From: VXPQ01 sp964608315
GTDB lineage: Bacteria > Bacteroidota > Rhodothermia > Rhodothermales > VXPQ01
NCBI GenBank assembly: GCA_964608315.1
Contig: CAZSNF010000005.1
Span: forward strand, 1 to 64,000
Length of the DNA: 64,000 bases
Direction: 5' to 3'
The position numbers and the translations under genes were made by a program. Shown here piece after piece: positions 25,703 to 33,647 of this stretch; within the stretch, counting starts at the first letter, position 1; every line of letters begins with the position of its first letter. The notes below the pieces were generated by a model, which worked only from the letters and a program-made list of their open reading frames with translations, had not been told where the DNA came from and ran no database searches.

Positions 25703-25738
25703 TTGACATTCTCAATTTAAATTCTTATCCATAAGAAT
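25703..25738 (+). promoter_or_regulatory. Promoter with overlapping palindromic operator upstream of the methyltransferase operon
   Basis: A perfect -35 TTGACA (25703-25708) is followed after 17 bp by TATCCA (25726-25731) as the best -10. Laid over the -10 is a perfect palindrome, ATTCTTAT-CC-ATAAGAAT, at 25721-25738. A second palindrome, AATTTAAATT, lies at 25714-25723 in the spacer. A protein bound here would block RNA polymerase. Self-controlled promoters of this kind are typical of restriction-modification and toxin-antitoxin operons. The ATG of the first gene is 45 bp downstream. Confidence 0.6.
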
Positions 25739-25782
25739 AGTTCTTGCATGCGCTTGCCGTAGGTATACTAAGCCCCACAGAC

Positions 25783-26670
25783 ATGAAATTTGCCAGCCCT
25801 CTGAGATACCCAGGAGGAAAAGCATCGCTCGCGGCTTTTCTCGCTCAGGTAATCGAGTCGAACAGCCTTTCTGGCTGTGCGTACTTTGAGCCATTTGCCG
25901 GTGGCGCAGGTGCTGCGTTGCGTCTTCTTCAGGAGGGCGTTGTCTCGGAAATTCGCCTGAACGACCTTGATCCTCATATCACCGCTTTCTGGGACGCTGT
26001 ACTTAATGAGTCGGAACGGTTTGCGGAAAACATCCGGTCCGTTGCGATAAACATTACGGAATGGAGAAAACAACGAGATATCTATCTTCATTCCGACACC
26101 AGCAAAACCTTTGAACTTGGATTTGCCACTTTCTACCTGAATCGCTGTAATCGCTCCGGCATCCTGCTTGGCGCAGCTCCCATCGGTGGCTATGCTCAAA
26201 CAGGCACGTGGAAGATTGACGCTCGTTTCAACAAGCAAAACCTTGCCAATCGCATCCTCGCGATCGCAAGTAAACGCGAGAGTATTCACATCACCAACAT
26301 GGATGCGCGTACTTTCCTCGCTAAGCACCTACCCCACGGACGTAAGCGCCAACGCGTATTTGCATACCTTGACCCACCGTACTATTCAAACGGTGGTCGT
26401 CTCTATATGAACTCCTGGGCAGACCAGCACCATAAATCTCTGGCCGATTATATACAGGGGCAGCAGATTCTCAAGTGGGTGATGTCCTACGACGACACCC
26501 CTTTCATCAGAAACATGTACAGAAAATGTGTCCTTTCACATCTCTCGCTACAGTACAGTCTCCAGCGCAAGCAACGGGCACAAGAACTGCTGATTGCGCC
26601 GTCCCATGTTCAACTTCCTTCTTCCGTTGCGTCAGTTGATACGCACGAGCATAAAGGGGTATTGACTTAG
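25783..26670 (+). CDS. Dam-type (D12 class) DNA adenine-N6 methyltransferase
   Basis: This is a 295-aa amino-methyltransferase of the alpha class. Residues PLRYPGGK at about 5-12 are the N-terminal signature of the D12 family. The AdoMet-binding motif I, FEPFAGGAG, is at 35-43 and the catalytic motif IV, DPPYY, at 197-201. It should transfer a methyl group to N6 of adenine in a short DNA site that cannot be read from the sequence. ATG 25783 starts exactly at the family N-terminus; a TTG 39 bp upstream is less likely. Base composition (about 40-50% GC in sampled lines) is well below the flanks. It is the first gene of a three-gene operon, 14 bp ahead of the ParB-like gene. Confidence 0.93.
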   Translation: MKFASPLRYPGGKASLAAFLAQVIESNSLSGCAYFEPFAGGAGAALRLLQEGVVSEIRLNDLDPHITAFWDAVLNESERFAENIRSVAINITEWRKQRDIYLHSDTSKTFELGFATFYLNRCNRSGILLGAAPIGGYAQTGTWKIDARFNKQNLANRILAIASKRESIHITNMDARTFLAKHLPHGRKRQRVFAYLDPPYYSNGGRLYMNSWADQHHKSLADYIQGQQILKWVMSYDDTPFIRNMYRKCVLSHLSLQYSLQRKQRAQELLIAPSHVQLPSSVASVDTHEHKGVLT

Positions 26671-26684
26671 CAAAGGGGTTATCA

Positions 26685-27788
26685 ATGAATACCGAAGCAA
26701 TCACTCCAATGAATGTCACAGATCTGGAGTTTGATCTTGATAATCCTCGGCTTGTCGAGTTTGACCTGACCGAAAGCTCGACAGAATCCGATGTGATTCA
26801 GGTTCTCTGGGATGCGATGGATGTAAAGGAGTTGGTGATGTCCATCGCAGCCAGTGGTTTTTTTCCTCACGAGCCCCTTATTGTTGCGCATGAGAGTGGA
26901 AAGAACACTGTTATTGAAGGAAACCGCCGCCTCGCCGCAGTCAAGCTTCTTCTCGATCCCACGCTGACCCAAAAAATGGGGATAGATATTCCTGTCATAA
27001 CGGATGAGGACAAGGAAAATCTCCAAGAAATTCCCACGTTGTCCGGTGACCGTGAGGACGATTGGCGCTATCTCGGTTTTAAGCATGTGAACGGCCCGGC
27101 TAAATGGAGCAGTTATGCCAAGTCTAAATACATCGCGGATGTGCATAGAAATTACGGTGTTCAACTCGAAGACATTGCAAAACAAATTGGTGACACCCAC
27201 AAGACTGTCCAGAGATTATTCCGTGGCCTGATGGTCATTGAGCAAGCGGAAAACTTGGAAGTATTCAAACGGAAAGATCGCTCGCGAAACCACTTCTCGT
27301 TTTCTCATCTGTACACTGGCTTAGACTACGAGGGCATAAGTAACTTTATCGGTCTGAGATCGGAAACCGAGGAGGATCCGGAGCCGGTTCCTATCGAGAA
27401 GAAACACGAACTCGGCGAACTTTGCCTTTGGCTATACGGCAACAAGAGAGAAGACATACAACCAGTCGTCCGGTCACAGAATCCACATCTTCGACAACTC
27501 GATGCCGTTTTACGCAGTAAAGAGGCGATCGCTGCCCTTCGGGCTGACGAGGGCCTTGCTTATGCATATGAGGCGACCTTCCCTTCATCTACTGTCTTTG
27601 AAGACTCTTTGCTTGCCTCGAAGCGACATCTACAAAAGGCACACAGCATGCTTTCCCCCGGCTACGCTGGTTCAGCAGAATTGCTTAGAATTGCTGGCAC
27701 AGTGGCGGATCTCGCGGGTGACCTATACGATGAGATGGAGCGCAAGAGCAATCCTGGTAGAAAGAAGCGCATCACGGAGGGGGATTGA
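26685..27788 (+). CDS. ParB/Srx-fold protein with helix-turn-helix, in the methyltransferase operon
   Basis: This 367-aa protein has an N-terminal ParB/sulfiredoxin-like domain at about residues 8-110, with the nucleotide-binding box EGNRRLAAVK at 78-87. A helix-turn-helix follows at about 158-182 (QLEDIAKQIGDTHKTVQRLF). The rest, about 185 residues, is mostly helical and of no family I recognise. ParB-fold domains can bind and hydrolyse CTP or ATP or act as nucleases, and some are found in defence systems. It is not a partition protein by context: no parA is present. A ribosome site, AAAGGGGT, precedes the ATG. Its stop overlaps the start of the nuclease-like gene (TGATG). GC content matches the island. 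Confidence 0.8.
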   Translation: MNTEAITPMNVTDLEFDLDNPRLVEFDLTESSTESDVIQVLWDAMDVKELVMSIAASGFFPHEPLIVAHESGKNTVIEGNRRLAAVKLLLDPTLTQKMGIDIPVITDEDKENLQEIPTLSGDREDDWRYLGFKHVNGPAKWSSYAKSKYIADVHRNYGVQLEDIAKQIGDTHKTVQRLFRGLMVIEQAENLEVFKRKDRSRNHFSFSHLYTGLDYEGISNFIGLRSETEEDPEPVPIEKKHELGELCLWLYGNKREDIQPVVRSQNPHLRQLDAVLRSKEAIAALRADEGLAYAYEATFPSSTVFEDSLLASKRHLQKAHSMLSPGYAGSAELLRIAGTVADLAGDLYDEMERKSNPGRKKRITEGD

Positions 27789-28708
27789 TGTTCAAGTGGC
27801 CGGGGACGCCATCCCCTCGTGCATCCGAGCACGAGCTTGCAGACTACGCCGAGTTGGTCTGCTGGAAACAAGGCGGCACATCAACGACCAACCTATCTAA
27901 AGACCTCGGCCGACTTGAGGAGAACGATTATTCTGATAGCGGTGTACCGGAAGCTGGTCACGTAGATCACAGTGTTGGTGCTGCATATACGGAGATCGAG
28001 TTGCGAAAAGAAGCATGCCGAGATGGGTATCCGTTTATGCTTGGTGAACAGGGACACTCTCTTCATGCCAGTCAAGACACCGAAAATTGCAAGCACATAA
28101 TTTACAAGTACTTGCTCTTGGCTACTCGGCTGAACATGAAGAATAATCGGTGCCATGCAGGTATTGATGGAGCACATCTTTTCGAAAAGCTCGCTGCGGA
28201 AGTAGGCCGAGAGTACTTTGGCGCTCGTGCCAAGAGCCTTGTGTTTGGCACCGCAGCTGGATCAGCTGGTTTTCGAGAAAAAGTTAACGACCTTTGCAAG
28301 CAAATAAAGGAGGGTATTAAATACAAGAAAAGCCGGTCGGACACCAAGGATGGCAAACTGGATGTTGTTGTGTGGAAACACTTCACCGACGGGTTACCCG
28401 GAAAGTTCATCGCTTTTGGACAATGCAAGACAGGGACGAACTACAAAAATTTGCTCACTCAACTTTACCCAAGTTCGTTCTGCCGTAAGTGGATGGTGGA
28501 ATCTCCTTCTATTACTCCTGCACGCATGTTCTTTATTGCAGAGGCATTATCTCGATCTAAGGATGTTTGGTACGAAATTACATGCGATACTGGTTTGCTT
28601 TTCGACCGATGCCGGATTGTCGATTTTTGTAATTGCGACAATATTGACCCTAATGTGTTAAATAATGTGAAAACTTGGACAACGGCCGCTGCTAATGCTA
28701 TTTTTTAG
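27788..28708 (+). CDS. Putative PD-(D/E)XK nuclease, third gene of the methyltransferase operon
   Basis: This is a 306-aa protein without a close family known to me. The strongest clue is KDGKLDVVVWK (Asp at about 192) followed by KFIAFGQCKTG (Gln-Cys-Lys at 212-214). This matches the D...(E/Q)xK core of PD-(D/E)XK nucleases such as Mrr-like enzymes. An upstream helix, HLFEKLAAEVGREYFG (about 130-144), fits the helix that often precedes this fold. The function as a DNA-cutting partner of the methyltransferase is inferred from fold and context. The ATG at 27788 overlaps the preceding stop by one base, so translation is coupled. The TAG stop lies within the end of a dispersed repeat. Confidence 0.7.
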   Translation: MFKWPGTPSPRASEHELADYAELVCWKQGGTSTTNLSKDLGRLEENDYSDSGVPEAGHVDHSVGAAYTEIELRKEACRDGYPFMLGEQGHSLHASQDTENCKHIIYKYLLLATRLNMKNNRCHAGIDGAHLFEKLAAEVGREYFGARAKSLVFGTAAGSAGFREKVNDLCKQIKEGIKYKKSRSDTKDGKLDVVVWKHFTDGLPGKFIAFGQCKTGTNYKNLLTQLYPSSFCRKWMVESPSITPARMFFIAEALSRSKDVWYEITCDTGLLFDRCRIVDFCNCDNIDPNVLNNVKTWTTAAANAIF

Positions 28709-28725
28709 GAATCTCTGATTAATCT
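28706..28725. repeat. Solitary end of the dispersed repeat at the island's right border
   Basis: AGGAATCTCTGATTAATCTG matches the left terminal motif of the dispersed repeat. It starts inside the TAG stop of the nuclease-like gene and marks the change from low-GC island to the transposase remnant. Confidence 0.7.
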
Positions 28726-28799
28726 GTCTTTGAGAGCGGAATGGACGATTCGAAGTCATGGAAGGACGCTTTAGGGTTGTACGGTGGCTGTCAGTGGCT

Positions 28800-29184
28800 G
28801 AATTCGAGGTTAAACGGTCGATAATTGCCACGTATGCACACACATTTCGGGCCCCTGATGCCCCAAAATGAGGCATCAATCCCACGACAGGCGCCAGTCT
28901 CTTACGCGCCATGTAGAAATTCGCCAGCGTAAACAGCATATAGACCTGCGCCACGTTCGTCCACAAGCCCCAATGGCGCACCTTGCGGTAACCCCAAAAA
29001 TGCTTGCCTCCCTGAAAGAATGCTCCTCATGCGCCCGCGTAAGGTTGCTCTTACGATTGAACGAAACGTCAGCGCACGTCAATCTTCTTCCCATCGATGT
29101 TTTGCACAACACGCGCCAAGCGATCCCGCCAACCTCCGCCCTCGCCTTGCGCTTGGCGCAAGCATAGCCCTTTCCCCCCATCAC
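28800..29184 (-). pseudogene. Decayed IS5-family transposase, C-terminal fragment
   Basis: Two minus-strand frames together read like the end of an IS5-type DDE transposase. One frame (29184 downwards) has GKGYACAKRKARAEVGGIAW and then VSFNRKSNLTR, close to the DKGYAS... and ...FNRKISRTR blocks. The other frame (28996 downwards) has FWGYRKVRHWGLWTNVAQVY and MLFTLANFYMARKRL, the usual C-terminus. A frameshift lies near 29000-29020 and stop codons interrupt other parts. The N-terminal half, including the first catalytic residues, is missing. It abuts the 3' end of the cytochrome gene and flanks the methyltransferase island. Confidence 0.72.
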
Positions 29185-31505
29185 CGCCCCCTGCCCGCAA
29201 CCCAGGCCCGCCGCTCCAGCAGGTCGCGGTTATCCGGATAGAACGCAAGGAGGCGGTCCGTGTATTCGAGCGCCTGCTCCCAGTCCTCCTGCTGGGCGTA
29301 AAAAATGCTCAGGGCGTTCAGGTAATCCGCATGGTCCGGGGCGAGGCGCAGCGCACGGGACAAAAACCGCTCGGCTTGCTCGGCGTCGCCCAGTTGCTGG
29401 TGCGCCAGCCCGGCGTTGTATTGCATGCGGGCGTTGGAGGCGTCCAGCAACGCCGCCTGTCCAAGGTGGCTCGCCGCCTCTGCAAGCCGCTCCGGCGTTT
29501 CCCCGAGGAACAGGCCCAGCGCGTAATGCGCCTCGGAGGCGTCGGGATCCAGGCGCGTCGCCGCCCGCAGAGACGCTTCCGCTTCGGCCGCCAGCGCGCC
29601 CGCCTCCGCCCCGTCCCGCTCCCGCAGGCGATTCAGCAACATGGCGAGGTTCAGGTAGGCGGGAACGAAGGCGGAATCCACGCGGACCGCCGTGCGGTAG
29701 GCCGCCGCGGCAGAGTCCGGCTGCCCAAGCTGCTCGTGCAGAATGGCGAGATTCAGGTGCGAGGCCGCCTGATCGTTCAGGGCGCGCTGCCCGTCTCGGT
29801 ATTCCTTCAGCGCATTCCGCCAGGCGACCGCCGTTTCGCCCGCCTCGCTTCGCGCATATCGCTCCGGCGCCATCTGCGCAAGTACGCGAGCCGCTTCTGT
29901 CCGCACCAGCCGCACAGGATCGGTTAGCAGGGACTCCAGCTGCGGAATTACCGAACGATCCGCGCCGTCCCCCGCCCCGAAACGGCGAACGGCCGCCGCC
30001 CGCACGAGCGCCGCCTCGTCCCCCAACGCCCGAACGGCAACCTCCGAAGCCCGCACGGTGGAGTACCGATCCAGCAAAGTCAACGCCGTCGCCCGCACAA
30101 TATCCGGCGCGGCAGGGTCTTCCGTGAGGCGAACCAGTTCCGGCTCCGCCCCGGGATCGCCCGCCCGCCCTCCGGCGAACGCCGCCGCGAACGAGGGCGG
30201 ACGATCCGGCCCGTGCCAGTCCGCAACGCGTTCGGCGGCCCATTCCGCAGAGCGATCCGCATGGCACCCCTGACATGCGTTCGGCGCCCCGGTCTGTTCA
30301 GAGAGATCGGGCCGGGGAATGCTGAAACTGTGATCCCGGCGGGGGTCCACCGCCATATAGGTCCGCTCGGGCATATGGCAATCCACGCACTGCGCGCCTT
30401 CCGCGCCCTCCGGATGCCGGATATGCTCGAACGTATCGTAGACCGCCGCGTCGTGGCATTGTCCGCACAGCGCATTCCCCTCGAATTTCACGCGGGTCGT
30501 ATGCGGGTCGTGGCAATCCGCGCACGCCACGCCCTCCGCGTACATGCGGCTTTGCAGAAAAGAGCCGTATACGTACACCTCGTCGCGTATCTGTCCATCG
30601 GCGAAATACAGCCCCTCCTCAAGCAGTTCGGGGTCGTAATGATCCAGAAAAGCATTGCCGGCGATATGATTCGGGTAGACGATCCGCCGCCGGGAATGGC
30701 ACGGCGCGCAGGTTTCTAGTTGCTCGCGCGGCGTCGCAAAGGACGCCGTGAGGCCGGACCGGGCAGCGTCGTACGCTCCGGACCGGGCCATTCGCACATG
30801 GTCCGACCCGGGGCCGTGGCATGTTTCGCAACTCACGTCGATTTCCGCAAAAGCCGTCTCGTACGCCCCTTCGGCCAGATTGAACCGGCGTTGCAGATCG
30901 GTGGAATGGCAATCCGCGCACATATAATTCCAGTTCATCCCGTCGCCGGTCCAGTGCAGCCAGTCCGGAGGTTCTATGCATTCGTCTTCCGACAGGGAAA
31001 ACCACCGTTCGCCCTCCGTATCCCAGGCGACGGTGAACGCCTGCAAACGCCCTTTTTCCGTCGGAATGAGATATTGCTGAAGCGGCTCGTAGCCGAACGC
31101 GTAGGCGACGGGCCAGGTTTGCATGGTTCCGTCGGCCCCTTCCGTGCGAATGAAGAAGCGATCCCCTTCCCGAAAAAAGCGCGTTTCCACGCCGCAACGA
31201 GCGAACGAGGCGTTCTCGAAATCCCCCAGCACCGTTTCCGGCGAAGCCTCCTCCATGGCCCGGTCATGGTCCGATCCTTCCCATGCAAACGCCGCCTCGG
31301 CATGGCATCCGGCGCATGTTGCGCGGCCCGCATAGGTCGGGGGAGCAGCGCCCTCCGAACCGCACCCGCTTGCAGCAAGGCCAGCAAAAAAGACCAGACA
31401 GGTCAAATAAACAAGACCAATCTGGTCAAAAGATTTATTTTCAAAAAATACGGGCGCCTGGAGAATGCGCGACGTCCCTTTGCGCCAACAAAGCGCGGAA
31501 CGCAT
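29181..31505 (-). CDS. Octahaem c-type cytochrome with TPR domain, lipoprotein
   Basis: This 774-aa exported protein has eight CXXCH haem motifs: CAGCH, CADCH, CETCH, CAPCH, CADCH, CGQCH, CVDCH and CQGCH, all in the N-terminal 450 residues. A HEAT-like helical stretch follows (RATALTLLDRYSTVRASEVA, PQLESLLTDPVRLVRTEAAR), then four or five TPR units in the last 200 residues. The lipobox LAASGC places the lipidated Cys at about residue 48. ATG 31505 is preferred because AAAGG lies 5-9 bp before it; the frame extends further into a repeat copy. The signal region is unusually far from this start, so a later TTG start is possible. Such fusions are thought to take part in electron transfer, but the partner is unknown. 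No maturation genes are adjacent. Confidence 0.88.
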   Translation of the reverse strand: MRSALCWRKGTSRILQAPVFFENKSFDQIGLVYLTCLVFFAGLAASGCGSEGAAPPTYAGRATCAGCHAEAAFAWEGSDHDRAMEEASPETVLGDFENASFARCGVETRFFREGDRFFIRTEGADGTMQTWPVAYAFGYEPLQQYLIPTEKGRLQAFTVAWDTEGERWFSLSEDECIEPPDWLHWTGDGMNWNYMCADCHSTDLQRRFNLAEGAYETAFAEIDVSCETCHGPGSDHVRMARSGAYDAARSGLTASFATPREQLETCAPCHSRRRIVYPNHIAGNAFLDHYDPELLEEGLYFADGQIRDEVYVYGSFLQSRMYAEGVACADCHDPHTTRVKFEGNALCGQCHDAAVYDTFEHIRHPEGAEGAQCVDCHMPERTYMAVDPRRDHSFSIPRPDLSEQTGAPNACQGCHADRSAEWAAERVADWHGPDRPPSFAAAFAGGRAGDPGAEPELVRLTEDPAAPDIVRATALTLLDRYSTVRASEVAVRALGDEAALVRAAAVRRFGAGDGADRSVIPQLESLLTDPVRLVRTEAARVLAQMAPERYARSEAGETAVAWRNALKEYRDGQRALNDQAASHLNLAILHEQLGQPDSAAAAYRTAVRVDSAFVPAYLNLAMLLNRLRERDGAEAGALAAEAEASLRAATRLDPDASEAHYALGLFLGETPERLAEAASHLGQAALLDASNARMQYNAGLAHQQLGDAEQAERFLSRALRLAPDHADYLNALSIFYAQQEDWEQALEYTDRLLAFYPDNRDLLERRAWVAGRGR

Positions 31506-31518
31506 TCGTACCTTTATG

Positions 31519-32055
31519 AAGAATACGCTGATCAAAACCGCTTCGCTCAGGGCATCGCGTTCGTGCGTACAAGACATTATGCCGGCGTCGTTGAAATCAG
31601 CGGTAAACGCTGCGGATTCGGGGCATGGCGGACGCGAAGCGCCCTTCAGGAGGCTGCGAGAGTCATGCCGGCGTCGTTGAAATCAGCAAAAAACACCGTA
31701 TATCCCTCTGCGCCAACAAAGCGCGGGACATATTCGTACGCCAGGGCCTGTTAATACTGCTCTGGCCGATCTGCTCTGGCTGACCTGGCCCATCGAACGG
31801 ATCAAAACGCGTTATGTTGTGTCCGAGGCGTATTCTGCGCCGATTCGCAGGCGGTTCCTCTTGACGCTTTCCGCCAGAAAACCTGTTTGCGGATTTCCTC
31901 GTTATGCGGCGCAGCCGCCCGCATTGCTTCGTCATTCCTTGCCAGAGCGCCCTTCGCAATCTCTGAACTTTGCAGATTTAATCAGAGTATCCTTGCACCC
32001 AATGTCGTCATTCCTTGCCAGAGCGCTCCCCGCGACCCTTGGGCTTTGAGAACCT
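31519..32055. repeat. Rearranged cluster of dispersed-repeat fragments, copy G
   Basis: Three pieces share this 600-bp gap. The left half runs from AAGAATACGCTGATCAAAAC at 31519 to about 31662, followed by a second copy of the internal ATGCCGGCGTCGTTGAAATC segment (31664-31685). A right half lies at about 31893-31994 (GCATTGCTTCGTCATTCC to AATCAGAGTATCCTT). A third right-half piece lies at about 32003-32055. The stretch 31700-31890 shows no clear gene. Recombination between copies is the likely cause. Confidence 0.8.
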
Positions 32056-32102
32056 GATCCGGCAACCCACGCTTTCCCTGTTCCCCGACCGTCCATAAAA
32101 CC

Positions 32103-33560
32103 ATGCGTCTTTTTGCAAACGCCTTCCTTGTTTTCCTGTTCGCGTCCGGCGGCGCGCTATCCGCCCGGGCGCAGTCCGGCGACGCGCCCCGCAACGTCGT
32201 CTTCATCCTGAGCGACGACCATCGGTACGATTTCATGGGATTCCATGAGCGGGCGCCCGAATTTCTCGAAACCCCCCATATGGATCGCATGGCCCGCGAG
32301 GGACTGCATCTGCGCAACGCGTTCGTGACCACGGCGTTGTGTTCGCCCAGCCGCGCCTCCATCCTGACCGGGCAGTACGCGCATAACCACGGCGTGGTGG
32401 ACAATCAGCGGCTGGTGCCGGAAGGCACGACCTTTTTCCCGGAATTGCTCCAGGAATCGGGTTACCAGACCGCGTTCGTGGGCAAATGGCACATGGGTTC
32501 CTCCACCGACGCGCCCCGCCCGGGCTTCGATTACTGGGTGAGTTTCCGGGGGCAGGGCGTCTACATGAATCCCGAACTGAACGTCAACGGATCGCGCAGC
32601 CCGCATCTCGGCCACACGTCCGACCTGCTTACGGATTACGCGCTCAGGTGGCTGGACAACCGGGAGGCGGACCGCCCGTTCTTCCTGTACCTGTCGCACA
32701 AGGCCGTGCACGCCGAGTTCATCCCCCCGGAGCGACATGCGGGCCGGTATGCGGATACGCCGCTGGAGTACCCCGTAACCATGGCGAACACGGAGCAAAA
32801 CTATCGCGCCAAACCCAAATGGGTCAAGGAGCAGCGCTACAGCTGGCATGGCGTCGATCACATGTACCACGGCGACCTGGTGTACGACCAGTTCTACCGG
32901 CGCTATGCGGAAACCTTGCTGAGCATCGACGACAGCATCGGGCGCGTCCTGGATTATCTCGAAGAGCGCGGCCTTGCGGAGGAAACGCTGGTCGTGTACA
33001 TGGGAGATAACGGGTTTCTGTTCGGCGAGCACGGACTGATCGACAAGCGGAATGCGTACGAGGAATCCATGCGCGTACCCATGCTCGCGTATGCGCCGGG
33101 ATACATTGCGCCGGGCGGCGCGCTCGACCAGATGATCCTGAACATAGACGTCGCGCCGACCTTCCTGACGCTGGCCGGCGTGGAGACGCCCGCAAGCATG
33201 GATGGCCGTTCGTTCCTGTCGCTGCTCGGCGGGGCGTCCATTCCCGACTGGCGGACGGAATTCGCGTACGAATACTTCTGGGAGTTTCCTTTTCCGCATA
33301 CGCCCACGGTGTATGCGCTGCGCGGCGACCGGTACAAGTACATGTTCTACCACGGGGTCTGGGACATGAACGAACTGTACGATCTCGAAAAAGACCCCTT
33401 CGAGCAGCACAACCTGATCGACAGCCCGGACCACCAGGAACGCATCCTCGAAATGCAAACCCGGCTTTTCGGAATCCTGGAGGCCGACGATGCGGTAGAC
33501 GTGCAATTCCGCCCGCCGGGGCAGTGGCAAGCCGACGAACGCCTTCTGGATGCGGAATAG
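32103..33560 (+). CDS. Exported type I sulfatase
   Basis: This 485-aa alkaline-phosphatase-superfamily hydrolase removes sulfate esters. A signal peptide ends near residue 24 (ALSARAQ). The metal-binding block NVVFILSDDHRYD is at about 31-43. The sulfatase signature CSPSRASILTG at 80-90 has the Cys that is converted to formylglycine by an anaerobic-type or FGE maturase encoded elsewhere. Later blocks are GKWHMGS, FFLYLSHKAVHAEF and YMGDNGFLFGEHGLIDKR, and the last two contribute metal and substrate residues. Target sulfated glycan is unknown. The gene follows the repeat cluster and precedes recG by 87 bp. Confidence 0.93.
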   Translation: MRLFANAFLVFLFASGGALSARAQSGDAPRNVVFILSDDHRYDFMGFHERAPEFLETPHMDRMAREGLHLRNAFVTTALCSPSRASILTGQYAHNHGVVDNQRLVPEGTTFFPELLQESGYQTAFVGKWHMGSSTDAPRPGFDYWVSFRGQGVYMNPELNVNGSRSPHLGHTSDLLTDYALRWLDNREADRPFFLYLSHKAVHAEFIPPERHAGRYADTPLEYPVTMANTEQNYRAKPKWVKEQRYSWHGVDHMYHGDLVYDQFYRRYAETLLSIDDSIGRVLDYLEERGLAEETLVVYMGDNGFLFGEHGLIDKRNAYEESMRVPMLAYAPGYIAPGGALDQMILNIDVAPTFLTLAGVETPASMDGRSFLSLLGGASIPDWRTEFAYEYFWEFPFPHTPTVYALRGDRYKYMFYHGVWDMNELYDLEKDPFEQHNLIDSPDHQERILEMQTRLFGILEADDAVDVQFRPPGQWQADERLLDAE

Positions 33561-33647
33561 CGACCCTCCTCGCATGCGCATGCAAAACCGGGCGTTTCCC
33601 GGAATGCAAGGAACGTATCGAGCGTATCGAACCCATTTTCCGTGCCC

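Noticed and set aside
26685..27788. ParB chromosome-partition gene
   Set aside because: No parA, no parS-like sites and not near an origin; the context is a methyltransferase/nuclease operon.
28868..29167. Plus-strand 99-codon frame opposite the IS5 remnant
   Set aside because: The minus-strand readings carry transposase motifs, so this is a shadow.
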